Source: Glandiceps talaboti (Eukaryota > Hemichordata > Enteropneusta > Spengelidae). From it: DNA of 64,000 bases. The stretch is taken from assembly GCF_964340395.1 (NCBI RefSeq), contig NC_135557.1, positions 20,190,225 to 20,254,224 on the forward strand. The letters run 5' to 3'. Both the position numbers and the translations under genes were made by a program. The first letter of the stretch is position 1; every line of letters starts with the position of its first letter. Below are positions 13,662 to 24,564 of the stretch, piece by piece. Below the pieces are notes generated by a model. That model did not search any database. It was not told the origin of the DNA and was given only the letters and a program-made list of their open reading frames with translations.

Positions 13662-13961
13662 GTCACTACAGAACTGTAATAGTATAAAACGGGATTCAGA
13701 GACATTCCAAGTTTTGGACATTCAACATCTTGCATTACTAATTTGTAGGTGAAGCCATATTTGAGGAAACATTACAGACAATTAACAGTTACATATACTT
13801 GGCAAATTCAATTCTAATTTGTGCATCTACATTGCTGATGTGTGTCCATGATTGCTTTTGTCTGAATGTAGGCCAAAGCTATATGTATCATAGATGCAGA
13901 TCAGAGATGTGATATACATGAAGACTGTTTAAATTCCACTAAATTTCTTCCATACATCTAA
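13662..13961. other. No gene seen
   Basis: Background AT-rich DNA. Confidence 0.4.
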
Positions 13962-14120
13962 CAGTGTTTTTGCTACATTTAAGGTTGGGAAGCCCTGGTA
14001 ACACTAACAGAAAGGGAGAAAAGGGTAAAAATGGCAGTGTTTCCACATGGAGAATATGGTAATTTTGCTCGGGAACCCTGGTAGATTTTACCTACTTACC
14101 GCCCTTAGCGCAAAGCATTG
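13962..14120 (+). mobile_element. MITE family 1, diverged copy
   Basis: Starts CAGTGTTTTTGCTA and ends with GGTAGATTTTACCTACTTAC, then CGCCCTTA and CATTG. Same orientation as the 17163 copy, with many substitutions. No target-site duplication survives. Confidence 0.75.
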
Positions 14121-15084
14121 ATGTACATTTCTTACTGTGTGTTCATGTTTGAAAAAGACATATTTTATGAAGTATTTACATATGGACTATTAATTCAACT
14201 AAATACATATGTACAAATTGAAATGTATATAAAATTTGTACATAGATGTATTCTGCTCTGTCCAGGTCTGGTCAAATTAACTAAACATTAACGACTCAAC
14301 TCGTCCTACATTTTTCTTCAGAAACCAAGAACTACACCGTAGCATGACAGTGCAACTGTTTTTACACATCAGCTACACCACAAATCTGGACTTGTTTATA
14401 TCAAATGTCCTTGCCTTTAACCACATCCCTTGGAAGTTTCTTTTTGTCAAGGCCAGTCAGTAACTAAAATCTATCAAAAGTAGTTTATTTTATTGGCATC
14501 CACATCAAATTTATGGTGTGGAAACTGGTTACACCCCCACCCCCCCCCACCCCCCCCATCCTCCTGGTGGTATCCCCACCAAAATTATGGTTCTAATTTT
14601 GAAACTGTATACACGTTTTCCTGCATTTCCCAAATGTCATTCTTCTGGGAATGGAAACCTTTAACGAACAAACTACAGCTGTATCAGACTTCATACATAT
14701 TACAACCAAGACAAAGTTCATTCTAGCTTCCCTATCCTCCCCCATGGACAACGGAATAGTCAGTAGCTGTGCACTAGAATATCAGGTTTCCTGAAGTACA
14801 TGTCAGAGTGTTAGGAAGTCTGAAGGAAAATTTAACAAGTTACATCATGCATCTTGTTACACATGGGTTTTTTGTAGTCTGGAACTTTATCTATTTCAAA
14901 ACAACTTATACAAGATTTTCCATGCTCACACAGGCCTTGCAATCAACATTTATCTTTGGTAGTCCTAGTGGGCTGCCAATTTTTGAAAGTTAGAGGTTGC
15001 CCAAAGTTGGTGACCAGTACATGTAGTTCCATACTCCTCAACTGAAAACATAGTTCCTCTTTTGGAAATACGCAAGATATTAAA
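14121..15084. other. No gene seen; C-rich tract
   Basis: A C-rich stretch at about 14533-14558 is broken by single A bases. No exon can be supported. Confidence 0.4.
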
Positions 15085-15215
15085 ATATGTGTCCATAAAT
15101 CTTCCATCCTTAAATCATCACATAATTAATGGTAGCCTGAGTGGACTACCAGCTGCAAATTATGGTAGCCTCAGGACATAGGCACTACCATTAATTTTCA
15201 GCCCTGTCAGAAATG
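15085..15215 (-). repeat. Dispersed repeat, copy 2 (inverse of 8036-8172)
   Basis: Reverse complement of the blocks at 8036-8172: AAATCTTCCATCCTTAAATC, ATCACATAATTAATGGTAGC, ACTACCAGCTGCAAATTATG. The two copies sit 7 kb apart in inverted orientation. Confidence 0.65.
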
Positions 15216-16780
15216 TATCTATCTCAACCTACATTTTAAATCTACGAAGTTTGAATTGCAACAGGAAAGAGTGAAATGATGGCAAGTATTTGAGCATCTG
15301 AAATGTAGCTTCAGATGTTGAAACCCAGAGATTGGCTACATTGTATCTAGATTGACAGAGTGTGGTAAAGGACATTGTTAGTGACATAGCAAAGTTTTAG
15401 GCAGTGTGACTACATGTACAAGTTATGGGACTACAGTTGTTCATGTTTTCCAAAAGTTACTAGACACCAAGGTAGAAATTTTGAAATAACATGACAGTTT
15501 TGAGTTGGTATTACACCTACTTAAACTGCAGAACTCATTCTAACATAACATACTATGCTGTGACAAACGTCATGCAAGTCTCTAGGCTATCAAATTACTC
15601 ATAACAGTTTGTTATAACACCAAAAGAAATTTTTTTAATCAATAGAAAATCCTTCAATGAACATGTTTCTTTTTTATGGGCAATAATTTTATTAACATGT
15701 ACGACAATTTCTGACCAAAATAAATGCTGTATTTCAGAATAGCCTAACTTCATCAAATTATATTCTCATTCAATTGTCCACTTTCTAAAATACTGAACAA
15801 ACAACATCACCTCCATTTTTTTTAGGTTTGACAAAAAAGGAATGTTTTTGCTTTGAGGCAAAAGAAGTATGTCCTTGTTGTTAAGGACATTCAGATAATC
15901 AGTCTTACGGTATTCATCTCCAACAGTCAACTTTGAATTCGAATGTGCCACTTCCAAACTCATATCTGATTGGACAAATGTTATCACATGGGTGATATAG
16001 TATTTTTTGATTGGTTATAATTACTTGTTCTGAAAAGCACATGGCATTTATGTAGTAAGTTCTTATTTGTGACTAGATTAGCAGTTAACAATTGAAAAAA
16101 AATTTGAAAGTAAATTAATTGTTCCCTTTTTGCTCAAAAAACGCAATGCAAATACATGTGTATGCTCACATTGAAAACATGTCTATTCAGGGGTTTGACC
16201 CAACTCAGGTATTGAAACCAACCTGCATTGCCAAGGGTCCCATTAAATAGAAATGGGTATTCAATCCAGCTAAACTGAGGGTTATCCAAGACAAATGAAA
16301 ACTAGTCAAGTTAGTTATTTGCATTTCAAAGGTTTGTTTGGTCCATGTTTAAATTTATTCATGGATTTTTCCAATCATTAGTGTAAATTTTCAGAGTTTA
16401 CACATACATATGAATTAAACATTTGTAAGCGAAGGGGAAATAAATCAATAATGATCTAGTAGTCCTAGAGATTATTATGTAGGACATGTCTTGCCTCTGT
16501 GCTGTAAACTATGTAATAATAAATAAAACTGACAAATAAACTGGTTGTTTCCTTCATCTTTTTTCAAGGTGAGGGAGGGGTCACATAAAAATATTTGTAA
16601 CCCAGTACATTAATATAACATCAGATCTTTCATAAAAATGATGATTACAGATACCAAAACTTTTTGATATGTCAAATACAAGATATCTGTATTTTTACTG
16701 TTCAAGGAGTGACAGAATGAAAGCTTGGCTTGAGAGAGATGTGCACAAACAACAGTTGCATCAGCATTTCCAACGCTTAC
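15216..16780. other. No gene seen
   Basis: A 73-codon - strand frame at 15766-15987 has no recognised motif and ends within ordinary AT-rich DNA. It could be an exon, but nothing beyond open length supports it. Confidence 0.35.
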
Positions 16781-16974
16781 CTTTACAAATGACCACAACT
16801 GTACAAATAGACTAAACACACCTTCTCCTTTGTAGACACCTCATTGTAGGTGCTGACGTAAAACATTCTTAGTGATGGCAAACTGCTAAATTATGACTTA
16901 CCGACAACTGTAGCAGCGTTTTGGGACACGAGAACACCAAAGTGGGGGAGATAAGTGTGTGATTGGTTTGGCCT
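16781..16974 (-). CDS. Possible pair of small coding exons (very tentative)
   Basis: Two good donor sites face left on the - strand: TTGTCG|GTAAGT with last exon base 16902, and TGTAAAG|GTAAGC with last exon base 16781. An open segment 16902-16974 (73 nt, ending phase 1) can join 16781-16839 (59 nt, starting with two bases), and the frame stays open across the join, ending in SLFVQLWSFVK. Against this: the acceptors are weak, the intron would be only about 62 nt, all three frames of the first segment are open, and no family is recognisable. The direction agrees with the leftward gene at 20.1 kb. Confidence 0.15.
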
Positions 16975-17162
16975 CTATTGTAAGCCTACTTGTCAACAAC
17001 ATTCAAGGTTAACCCCAGTCAGGAAAAAAAATCCAGACTACAATCTGTTGTTCCTGATACATAAATCACCTCCCTAATTTTCTTAAAATTAACAACCCCA
17101 CCACCATCATCAAATTTAGCAATCCTAAATTACATGCCAGGATATCAGTAATATTGATATGG
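16975..17162. other. No gene seen
   Basis: Background sequence preceding the MITE at 17163. Confidence 0.4.
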
Positions 17163-17334
17163 CAGTGTTTTTGCTAAGGTTTGGGAACCCCGGTAACAGA
17201 AAGGGGAAAGAGGTAAAACTGGTAGTGCTTCCCATGCAATGTATCATAGTTTAGGTGGGGAACCCCGGTAATGATGTGGGATTCTGGGAACCCCGGTAGA
17301 TTTTACCTACTTACCGCCCTTAAATAAAACACTG
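17163..17334 (+). mobile_element. MITE family 1, well-preserved copy
   Basis: Starts CAGTGTTTTTGCTAAGG and ends TTAAATAAAACACTG. The ends give inverted CAGTGTTTT termini. GGAACCCCGGTA is repeated inside. Flanked by TATGG at 17158-17162 and 17335-17339, a 5-bp direct duplication. Carries no protein-coding capacity. Near-identical in reverse orientation to 36741-36907 and 59708-59874. Confidence 0.85.
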
Positions 17335-17339
17335 TATGG

Positions 17340-19240
17340 GGCAGTAAAATACACCATAGTTACATTCACTTTCCTAAGATATACATTCTAAAAATAAAAG
17401 CATTATTGTGGATTGCTAAGGAAACAATTTCTGTTATAAGGCAGAGATCACATGCATTAAATAACACACCAAAACATGCATGTTGTATGAATGCCAAAAA
17501 TGTAGGAATTAATGAAAGGTCATTACTTTTACACCACTAACCCCATTAATAAAAATTTAATTACTTGAAACTTTTCAGAAACCTTACCAAAATTAATTCA
17601 AATGCAAGTGGGGAGAATGCTTTTTATGAATAACAATTATAATAAATTGAAAATTTGCTAGTAAATATCTCTGTTCACAAGGGGTATATGTAATCATATT
17701 TGTCAAATATTCAAACTAAAAAAGGTAAAAATAAAATTACTCAGTTTCAAGATAAACAAAAACAGGAATTGGTTTAAATGACATGTCACATGAGTACAAC
17801 ATCTAACAAATAATAAACAGTGACATCATACAATTATATTATTTGGAGTATTATTGCACAAATTTGTTTGACAGGACTAATTAGGAGCTGATGACCCCAT
17901 CAGATGGGAATGTTTCCTTTACAGTACAATGATTGAAAACAAACATATCCTAATAGCACTGGGAATTTATGTATTTGCATTCTGTATTTACAGGTATGCA
18001 AATTTATGTTTATTAGCTTTCACACATACAGAACAGGATATTACAAGAAGGCTACATTTTACTAGTATTCAGCATTTGTATATCACAAGTAGACCATAAA
18101 AACACAATATTCAGTAGACCTGTGTGATTATTCCTTTTTATGACTTTAAAAATAAAATGAATTTAGAATTAAGTATTGCAATAAATCAGTGCATATACAA
18201 CTCCTATTCATTCCTACATTACCCAACCCCATACTGTGGGGCCCCTGCACTGAATTCTACTTTATGTTTCTAGCATTAAATTTCAAAAACATGTCTATAT
18301 TTCCGATTCCTGTTTGCCATAAAATATCACCGTTAATAAATCCAGGACAATTTTCCTTCTCATACTCTGATTAAACTGTTAGGTACGCATCAATTTACCA
18401 GAACATTTATCAAATGACCTAAATTAAACAGTTGTCAGTCAGCTAGCTGTTCAATGCCTTTATCTTGCTTGTTCATCAGGTATGTTCATGAGGAGGCGAT
18501 GACAACTATTTTGTTGTTTTGAATTTCCTAATTACCTTCTCCTATTCCATTCAAATCAGACAGGAATCACTGAATGGAACACTATTTGTTTTAGCCACAG
18601 AGAAGCTTGTTGATTTTCCAAACAATGTCAAGTAATTATTTTCCCTCTTTTCAAATCATCACAGATGAGAGACGTTCATGTAATCATATGCAACATATCC
18701 TTACAGTGAATCATTTTACATCTCAATGACTCCATTTCACAATGGTGTGAATTTTTCATGAATTGCTAAGAAATGACTTATTGACGTAGTTGACAAGAAA
18801 ATACATGTTTACCTGTGACAACCAGACAACAGTTAGCACCAACCATTGTTCACCCTCAATAGGAAATCGTTTGCTTCCTTTTGCTTTTATTTTAATCATC
18901 ATTAAACAGGACTAGAGTGTAATACCCTTAGGCCTGGTCTTCTGTACCCTTTCTTTCCTTAAACTCGAATTATTCTGTAAATAACTGAGTGTTCCTTTCT
19001 CATACTAAACAGACAGTCACACTATTCTACTACATGTATGTACTTGGAATGCCTAGATTGCAAGTATACTGTTCAGGGCGTAGAACATGCAACCACATTT
19101 TTTTTACCTTTAGTTACTCAGGGAAAAAACAACCTTTGTTAAAATTTACACAGTACAACCCTTTGTTGCCCATCTTGATTTCTCTACACGTCTTGAAAAT
19201 ATGTACTTTGTACACTTTCGATAATAACGTTATGCTTTAA
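17340..19240. other. No gene seen
   Basis: AT-rich, CpG-poor, with no repeat family member I recognise. It may be the intron of the leftward gene. Some stretches (for example 18480-18760) are free of obvious repeats. Confidence 0.35.
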
Positions 19241-19598
19241 CAATCTTCGTCTCTTTTTGCTTGCGTTGAATAAATTACGATACAATACGAACGAACAAAA
19301 GCTACTTTTGTCTTGCTGACTAGACTGGGAACATGGAGTACAGGCTAAGAGGGCAAGGCACATTTGAAAAGGCATTCATGAAGCGAGCAGAAAATGCCCT
19401 CGCAAGTTCCTCGCATTTGTCGAGACATGAATTTACTGCAACAGCTTTGCGTATACGAAAACATCTACTTCAGAATATCCCTAGTTGCATGCAAGCTACG
19501 CACATCCATAAATAAAACATGACTTGCATTGACGGATCAATATCTGTATACAAGAGACGGGGACGCCCGTCAACTATCGTACTCGTACTAAGGCTCAC

Positions 19599-19717
19599 CT
19601 TAGTGTCGTGAAAAATATTGAATGGTCATCATTTTTTCCCACGAAACATGACCTGACGGCATGGCATGTCAACGCCTATGTACTTGGAGCTGACATGAAC
19701 TGCCACAGGCATGCGTT
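19599..19717 (-). other. Probable internal 5' exon of a leftward gene
   Basis: On the - strand a strong acceptor (TGTTTTGTTTCAG|AACGC) precedes base 19717, and a strong donor (ACTAAG|GTGAGC) follows base 19599, giving a 119-nt exon. It contains an ATG at 19712 opening 27 codons (starting MPVAVHVSSKYIGVD) and a TGA at 19629-19631. A second short ATG frame stops just before the donor. Because no frame with an ATG is open at the donor, I read this as an untranslated exon with upstream ORFs. A short terminal coding exon is an alternative. Confidence 0.4.
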
Positions 19718-20099
19718 CTGAAACAAAACACGACGTACAATATTTTTTAATGTTCGTGTCTGAGTGGACTTTTCCCCTTTATGAATCCAAGCACGACGCC
19801 AAGCTTTCTCAAACACTCCTACGTTCCACTGCCGTTCTTTTGACTTCATATGCTGTTTTGCCTACCATATCAGTAAATGCAGGGTAGATATTTCTAATAT
19901 CATATCTTCTGATGTCAAAAAACAATTGCTCATTCTTTTCTGTAAACTTTACATGAGATTTCCTTTCCACTTTTGTTTTCACGCGTGCGTTCAATTGTGA
20001 TGTAGATTTTTCAAAAAAAAAATCCCTCTCCACGTTCAACTTTCCCATGCTCGATAATGTATGTGTAAAACATGACCTTGTAGTCGTATTTGTGCTTAC

Positions 20100-20330
20100 C
20101 CGTAAAAAGTGACACTCCAGTAGCAAATCTTTCCAAATTATGAAGCAGCTTCCTCGCTATCCAACTACTGTCAATGTGCCCTGTTCAACAGCTCATTAAA
20201 GTCAGGCAGATTTGCGATATAGACGCCTCACTGTATGGTTGTGCTGCTACACCCGCAACGTTGAATAACACGAAGCGGCGGGAAAGTTGTCCAGTGAACG
20301 ATTAATGTTCAATATGGCTGCCTATCTAGA
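20100..20330 (-). other. Probable noncoding first exon of a leftward gene (5' end approximate)
   Basis: The donor TTTTACGG|GTAAGC has its last exon base at 20100. The segment upstream (rightward) is GC-richer and lacks any long ATG frame, its only ATG opening a three-codon ORF. It lies 382 nt from the acceptor of the exon at 19599-19717. The right boundary is a guess set near the CpG/YY1-like region, since transcription starts cannot be seen in sequence alone. Confidence 0.35.
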
Positions 20331-20989
20331 TCGAATGGTCTCCCGGGTTTCAAATAAAAATGGCGGTTCGAGAAACGAAAATTTAATATGCAAACTATTG
20401 AAATAGCAGACATTAATAAAGACAGAATATTTTACATTGTCTTAATTTTTTTCTTTATGTCTACTGACAGAAGCAAGTTAAAATTATGGGCGATTTCGAG
20501 TCACACTAATTAAAATATTTTTTGAAAAACTTATAAAGTACTTGAAATCCAAATTTTACGGTGAACTAATTTATCCATATCATTCTTTTTATCTCGTTTC
20601 GATATTTTAGTAAACTTTTGACCTAGCAAAGCCTAAAAGACCCATGTTTACGCGATTGATTTATATTCAGAGCTCAACCGCCCTCAATTAAAAATAAAAT
20701 AATTTCGGAAACCTAGGGATGCCATTTCAAACCCTGTACCTCGAAATATTCGCAACCCATAATTCCACACGAACCATCACTGCATAATACTGGAAAGGTT
20801 TGAAGGACACGTTGCATGACGGTTATTAATTGTTTTCAAAACTAGGGAAACGATAAAAAAGAAGGAAGTCGTCATGCGCCGTCGATAGACGTTCATCGCA
20901 TCGAACAAATCTTTCGGGCAATAGCCAGACAACACCTCTCAAATTGGTTTAGTCCAACGACCCACCTTGTATACGGTTTGTGTTACGTA

Positions 20990-21109
20990 CGTGACGTTTT
21001 TCGTCAGATATCAAAGTCCAAGAAGCCGCAATTAGTGTCCGTTCGGTGTCGAGAGTTACTCTGTGAAGTGAAAAGATTGTTGAAGAAGCCCACGAGAAGA
21101 TAATTGACC
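20990..21109 (+). other. 5' untranslated leader of the rightward gene (start approximate)
   Basis: GC-richer leader between the CRE-like sites and the ATG, with no upstream ATG from about 21007 to the start. The start of transcription is not directly visible; the left boundary is inferred from the promoter-like motifs. Confidence 0.4.
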
Positions 21110-21164
21110 ATGGATTTGAAGTCGTGTTTTAGGTGTATTGTTGTAACGTCGGTTGTGTTCGGAG
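21110..21164 (+). CDS. First coding exon of an unidentified membrane or secreted protein
   Basis: The start is GACCATGG, a perfect Kozak context. The exon encodes MDLKSCFRCIVVTSVVFG plus one base, then a consensus donor G|GTAAGT at 21165. The N-terminus has a short polar/basic segment followed by a hydrophobic run, typical of a signal peptide or signal anchor. The exon ends in phase 1, common after such leaders. It sits at the edge of the CpG island with promoter-like motifs just upstream. The protein family cannot be named from 18 residues. If joined to 24311-24359, the hydrophobic run becomes CIVVTSVVFGGSLVLLSY, long enough to span a membrane. Confidence 0.6.
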
Positions 21165-22600
21165 GTAAGTTTTCAAAAATAGTGGCGGGCACTGTGCCGC
21201 GCTCAGTAGCATGTAATTGTCAAAAAATACGCCAAAGCCCTGAAATTGGTCTGCGAGAAATAGTCATTTGGCGTGAAGAAAGGGCATGTAGTTACTACAC
21301 GTTTCAATCTTGTGGATGTAAGTGGTAAAATAGCGTCACAGATTGCGACCGATACATTGGAACTGTATGTACATCGTGTCCATTTTGATTTCGGTACAAT
21401 CAATGGCACTTATAACACACCAGTCACTCATTCGTCGATGCCAGCGCATGTGTTCCATTGTCATCTTATTCTAGCCCATCCAGCAATTTGAATGGGTCGC
21501 TTGTAGGATAAAAGAGGCAGCACCCGCTATCAAATTTTACGTCTTTTACAGTAAGAGTTGTATATTAAGACTAGGAACATTGCCTTTAATTATCAGCATT
21601 GTCTGAAGGCCAGACGACCCGCATACATTAATTACCTCTAATGAATAAACACAGGACAGGTGACGTACATTTGAACACAAAATTACATGATGGATTTCGT
21701 GTACCTCAAATATAGATAGATTAACAACGCCAGACACAATTTGATGTTGAATCGCCACATGCATTAATAATGTGTTATTAAGTTACCAAAATTGGCACGA
21801 TTTACTCTAAAATATCAAATTCACAACGTATAAATGATATCGTGTGATTCGTAATGTGATATTTTTAGCATAGCCTGTATTATAATATTTCTATATTTAT
21901 TAGAAATGGATGTTAGATAGACGGACAATAAAATTTAAAGAACTATTTATTCAAGAAAAGTCTTATCAGTGAAAACCTTCATGTTGAAATAAATTGCTCA
22001 CAAAGCACTAAAAATAGAACACATCCTGTATGGGACATATTATACCACAGCACCCCATAAAATAATTATTCAGAGAGCATGTACAATTATGGAAATTCAG
22101 AGCCTGGACAAACAATTCAGACAAACAGCAGCTGAGGCCAAGCCTGTGTATACTTCACAATTGAAAGTGCATAGCTACTAAATTTCTATGCAACTTATAA
22201 TAGTACCAAGGACAAATATTTTTTCATGAACTTTTGAAAAGGGATTCAACTTCTATGTCATCATTTGGCCTTAAGTTTACCATCCTTTCAAACACAGTCA
22301 TGTTTCATTGGTTAGTGTTGGGAAACAAAGGAGATGGTCCTGTTTAGATTCAGGATGGGTCAGCTGTCTCATTTACATAAGGCTACCTGGTGGAATGTGA
22401 ACGTTAATGTCTTGTGATGGTGAAACAGACTCATTTCACAGCATGATTTGTTAGAGGGTCGCATTCTTCACATATGCAACTCAGTTTCTAGTAGTTAAAA
22501 GTCATAATCCCACAGCAGAAAATTGTTGTAATGTGTAGCAAATTATCCTGTTCATGTTACCAGGCATCTTGTAATTGTGGCTTCAGTGGTACAGGTACTA
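21165..22600. other. Putative intron 1 of the rightward gene, first part
   Basis: Begins with GTAAGT. CpG density decays after about 21500. A few short open frames at 21104-21491 overlap the island but lack splice support. No repeat family member is seen. Confidence 0.5.
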
Positions 22601-22644
22601 TTTTCATGGTTTCAGGTTTGCTACACATCCTGAAACCATGAAAA
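22601..22644 (+). ncRNA. Perfect 16-bp inverted repeat (hairpin), class unknown
   Basis: TTTTCATGGTTTCAGG at 22601-22616 is exactly complementary to 22629-22644, with a 12-nt loop. Weaker pairing (several pairs after a 3-nt internal loop) continues outward to about 22592 and 22653. The stem is shorter than a typical pre-miRNA unless the outer pairing counts. It could be a small-RNA precursor, the core of a foldback element, or a cruciform with no function. Confidence 0.4.
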
Positions 22645-23302
22645 GTATACTGGCCACATCAGAACTGCTGGACATTGTCATAATTGAATTACATTATCGT
22701 CTGCTGAATATCAAGGACGTTGCAGGAAAAAGCTCTTTTTCAATTGAAAATATTGGACACACAGTACACCAGCAATAACTGTCTGTCAGGATAAAATAAG
22801 AGAGCAACATGGTTACAGTTTGGTTATAATAAAAACAACAGTAAAATAGACATAAATTAATTATCCACTACATGTAAGGTTCAAAGAATGATTGAAAAGC
22901 TAACTTGGCCCAACCTATAAAGGGCAAAGTTTGCTATGTTATGGGGGAGAGTTACTTGAGTTACACTGATAGGCTTCATTAGTACTGTATGCAGAAACAC
23001 AATGTGTTGTAATATCAATTTACTATGTATTATAAACAATTTTAATGCCAAATGCATTAGTTTACAGATTTACCCTTTGAAATATAAGTGTGCCTCTTCA
23101 AGTTCCAGACAGTGTGTACATTTTAGCCTCTAGGCCAAAGCCTTTGGAATGTATTGAAGTCACCCCTCTGTCACTCATTGTTGTCACTTGAATCAGTATC
23201 AATACAGAGGGTGTGACCATGCTGTTGAGTGAATCCCTAAATCTCTACATATTATGTGTCACTGTCAGAAGACATGTGTTGACCTCAGTCTTGTTTCATT
23301 AG

Positions 23303-23428
23303 GATCATTATATATGCCGAGGTTAAGGCTGGCCTTTATCATTCCCTGCAACATGTTTGGTGCATGGTGGGGAAAAATGGCAGGGATTTTTCCGGATCCC
23401 CATGCAGTCTGGAGTGATAATGAGTACA
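23303..23428 (+). CDS. Possible 126-nt phase 1-1 cassette exon
   Basis: The acceptor CTTGTTTCATTAG|GA has a branch-like TTGAC 20 nt upstream. The donor is TACA|GTGAGT. Read from phase 1 the segment is open for 41 codons, starting SLYMPRLRLAFIIPC, including FGAWWGKMAG, and ending WSDNEY. It fits the phase-1 end of the exon at 21110-21164, and its symmetric phase means it could be skipped without a frame change. It is richer in GC than its surroundings. No family is recognised and the frame could be chance. Confidence 0.22.
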
Positions 23429-24310
23429 GTGAGTTACATGGCATTAGAGTATAGAGTGATTAGCTGTTTTAGAGTGAACCCTGCTTTACAGTAATGGTGT
23501 AAATCAATACCAATTAACTACCCCTTTGTGTGTTACTAGCAGATTGGGATATGAAAATTGGGTGCATTTATTACTCAACTACAATTATATATGCAAAATA
23601 AATTCATAGAACAATACATTATGAATTCAAAATGTAATCTTAAAATTTCTACCAGGAGGATATTTGTTTGAACACAAATAAAATAAGTACAACTAAGAGG
23701 GTTTTAAAAAAAAGCATCCCTTTTTGTGAGACAGTTGTTTGATGGAAACGGGTACCTTAGATACCAAAATGATTTGAGAAATGTTGACTGAGGTCTGTTA
23801 AGTGCAATTTAAACATATAGATTGTCTAATGATGCATGTGAGTGTTTTTTTCTACAGAAAATATGTACATCTAATATGGGTCATTATGAGAAGGGTTGAA
23901 GGCACAATTTGAAGTTTATGGTCCTATGGTTGTGAAACCATCTTTGCTTTTGTTGGATTTTATTGTTCAAGTTACTTAGAGATTAGGCTAGGATTGGAAT
24001 GTGATTTGTGTTAACATAACACTGGAGTGATTAAAATAGCACTTTATATGTACATCACAGTCATTGTTTTATGCTGTACATAGAGACAATAGTTATGATT
24101 TTATCAGGTATGTCCACAAAAAGACTGGTATAAAATGTTGAAATAGGTGGAATTTTTATGGGTGTTTCTTTTTTTCCCCTAACTTGTAGTTTATTGTGGC
24201 TGTACACAAACAAGTACTTCCCTGGTAGAAAGAAGTGAGCATAGAATTTTGTAGTTTTGGTAGTGAAACGTTACTAAAATAGGAATGTACTAGTGATTTT
24301 GTCATTGCAG
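23429..24310. other. Putative intron, no feature seen
   Basis: AT-rich with a pyrimidine tract leading into the acceptor at 24310. No repeat recognised. Confidence 0.4.
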
Positions 24311-24359
24311 GAAGTCTAGTCCTACTAAGTTACAACTGTACTAAACACAACCATAAAAG
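24311..24359 (+). CDS. Candidate second coding exon completing a signal anchor
   Basis: Strong acceptor GATTTTGTCATTGCAG before 24311 and strong donor AAAAG|GTGAGA after 24359. Of the three frames only the phase-1 frame is open, which is the frame supplied by the exon at 21110-21164. It reads SLVLLSYNCTKHNHK and ends in phase 2. Joined directly, the membrane segment runs CIVVTSVVFGGSLVLLSY and is followed by the sequon NCT, with a short MDLKSCFR cytosolic tail: the layout of Golgi type II enzymes and other signal-anchor proteins. At 49 nt it is short, and chance cannot be excluded. Enzyme identity is not inferable. Confidence 0.35.
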
Positions 24360-24429
24360 GTGAGACTGAATTTGTAAAATAAAGTAAACATAACTCAGTG
24401 TTTTTTTTTAGAGCGGTGTAAAGGTATGA

Positions 24430-24564
24430 TTAGTCTCGTTCCTATACCATATACGGTCGTTCCTATACCATATACGGTTGTTCCTATACCATATGCGGTA
24501 TCGTTACGATTTACACCTCCACTCACTCACTTAAACTTAAAGACCAAGATGGAATCCAGACTAA
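24430..24564 (-). mobile_element. MITE family 3 with an expanded 21-bp subterminal repeat
   Basis: Ends are TTAGTCT (24430-24436) and AGACTAA (24558-24564), a 7-bp perfect inverted pair. The outer 21-bp unit TCGTTCCTATACCATATACG(G) is repeated three times from 24436, 24457 and 24478. The rest matches other copies: TATCGTTACGATTTACACCT, CCACTCAC, ATGGAATCCAGACTAA. Confidence 0.75.

Larger units (their letters stand above)
19240..21500. promoter_or_regulatory. CpG-rich island with probable divergent promoter
   Basis: CG dinucleotides are clearly denser here than in the surrounding DNA, and the island lies between two outward-facing first exons: - strand donor at 20100 and + strand start codon at 21110. 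Visible motifs: ATGGCGG at 20360-20366 (YY1-like), an inverted CCAAT box (ATTGG) at 20943-20947, and TGACGT at 20992-20997 with CGTCA at 21002-21006 (CRE half-sites), 105-120 bases before the ATG. No TATA box is evident. CpG retention fits an unmethylated promoter in a mosaically methylated invertebrate genome; that link is inference. Confidence 0.6.

Noticed and set aside
19333-19515. 60-codon + strand frame with a fair start context (GAACATGG)
   Set aside because: Basic, unrecognised sequence at the edge of the CpG island, antisense to the better-supported leftward transcript. No splice support.
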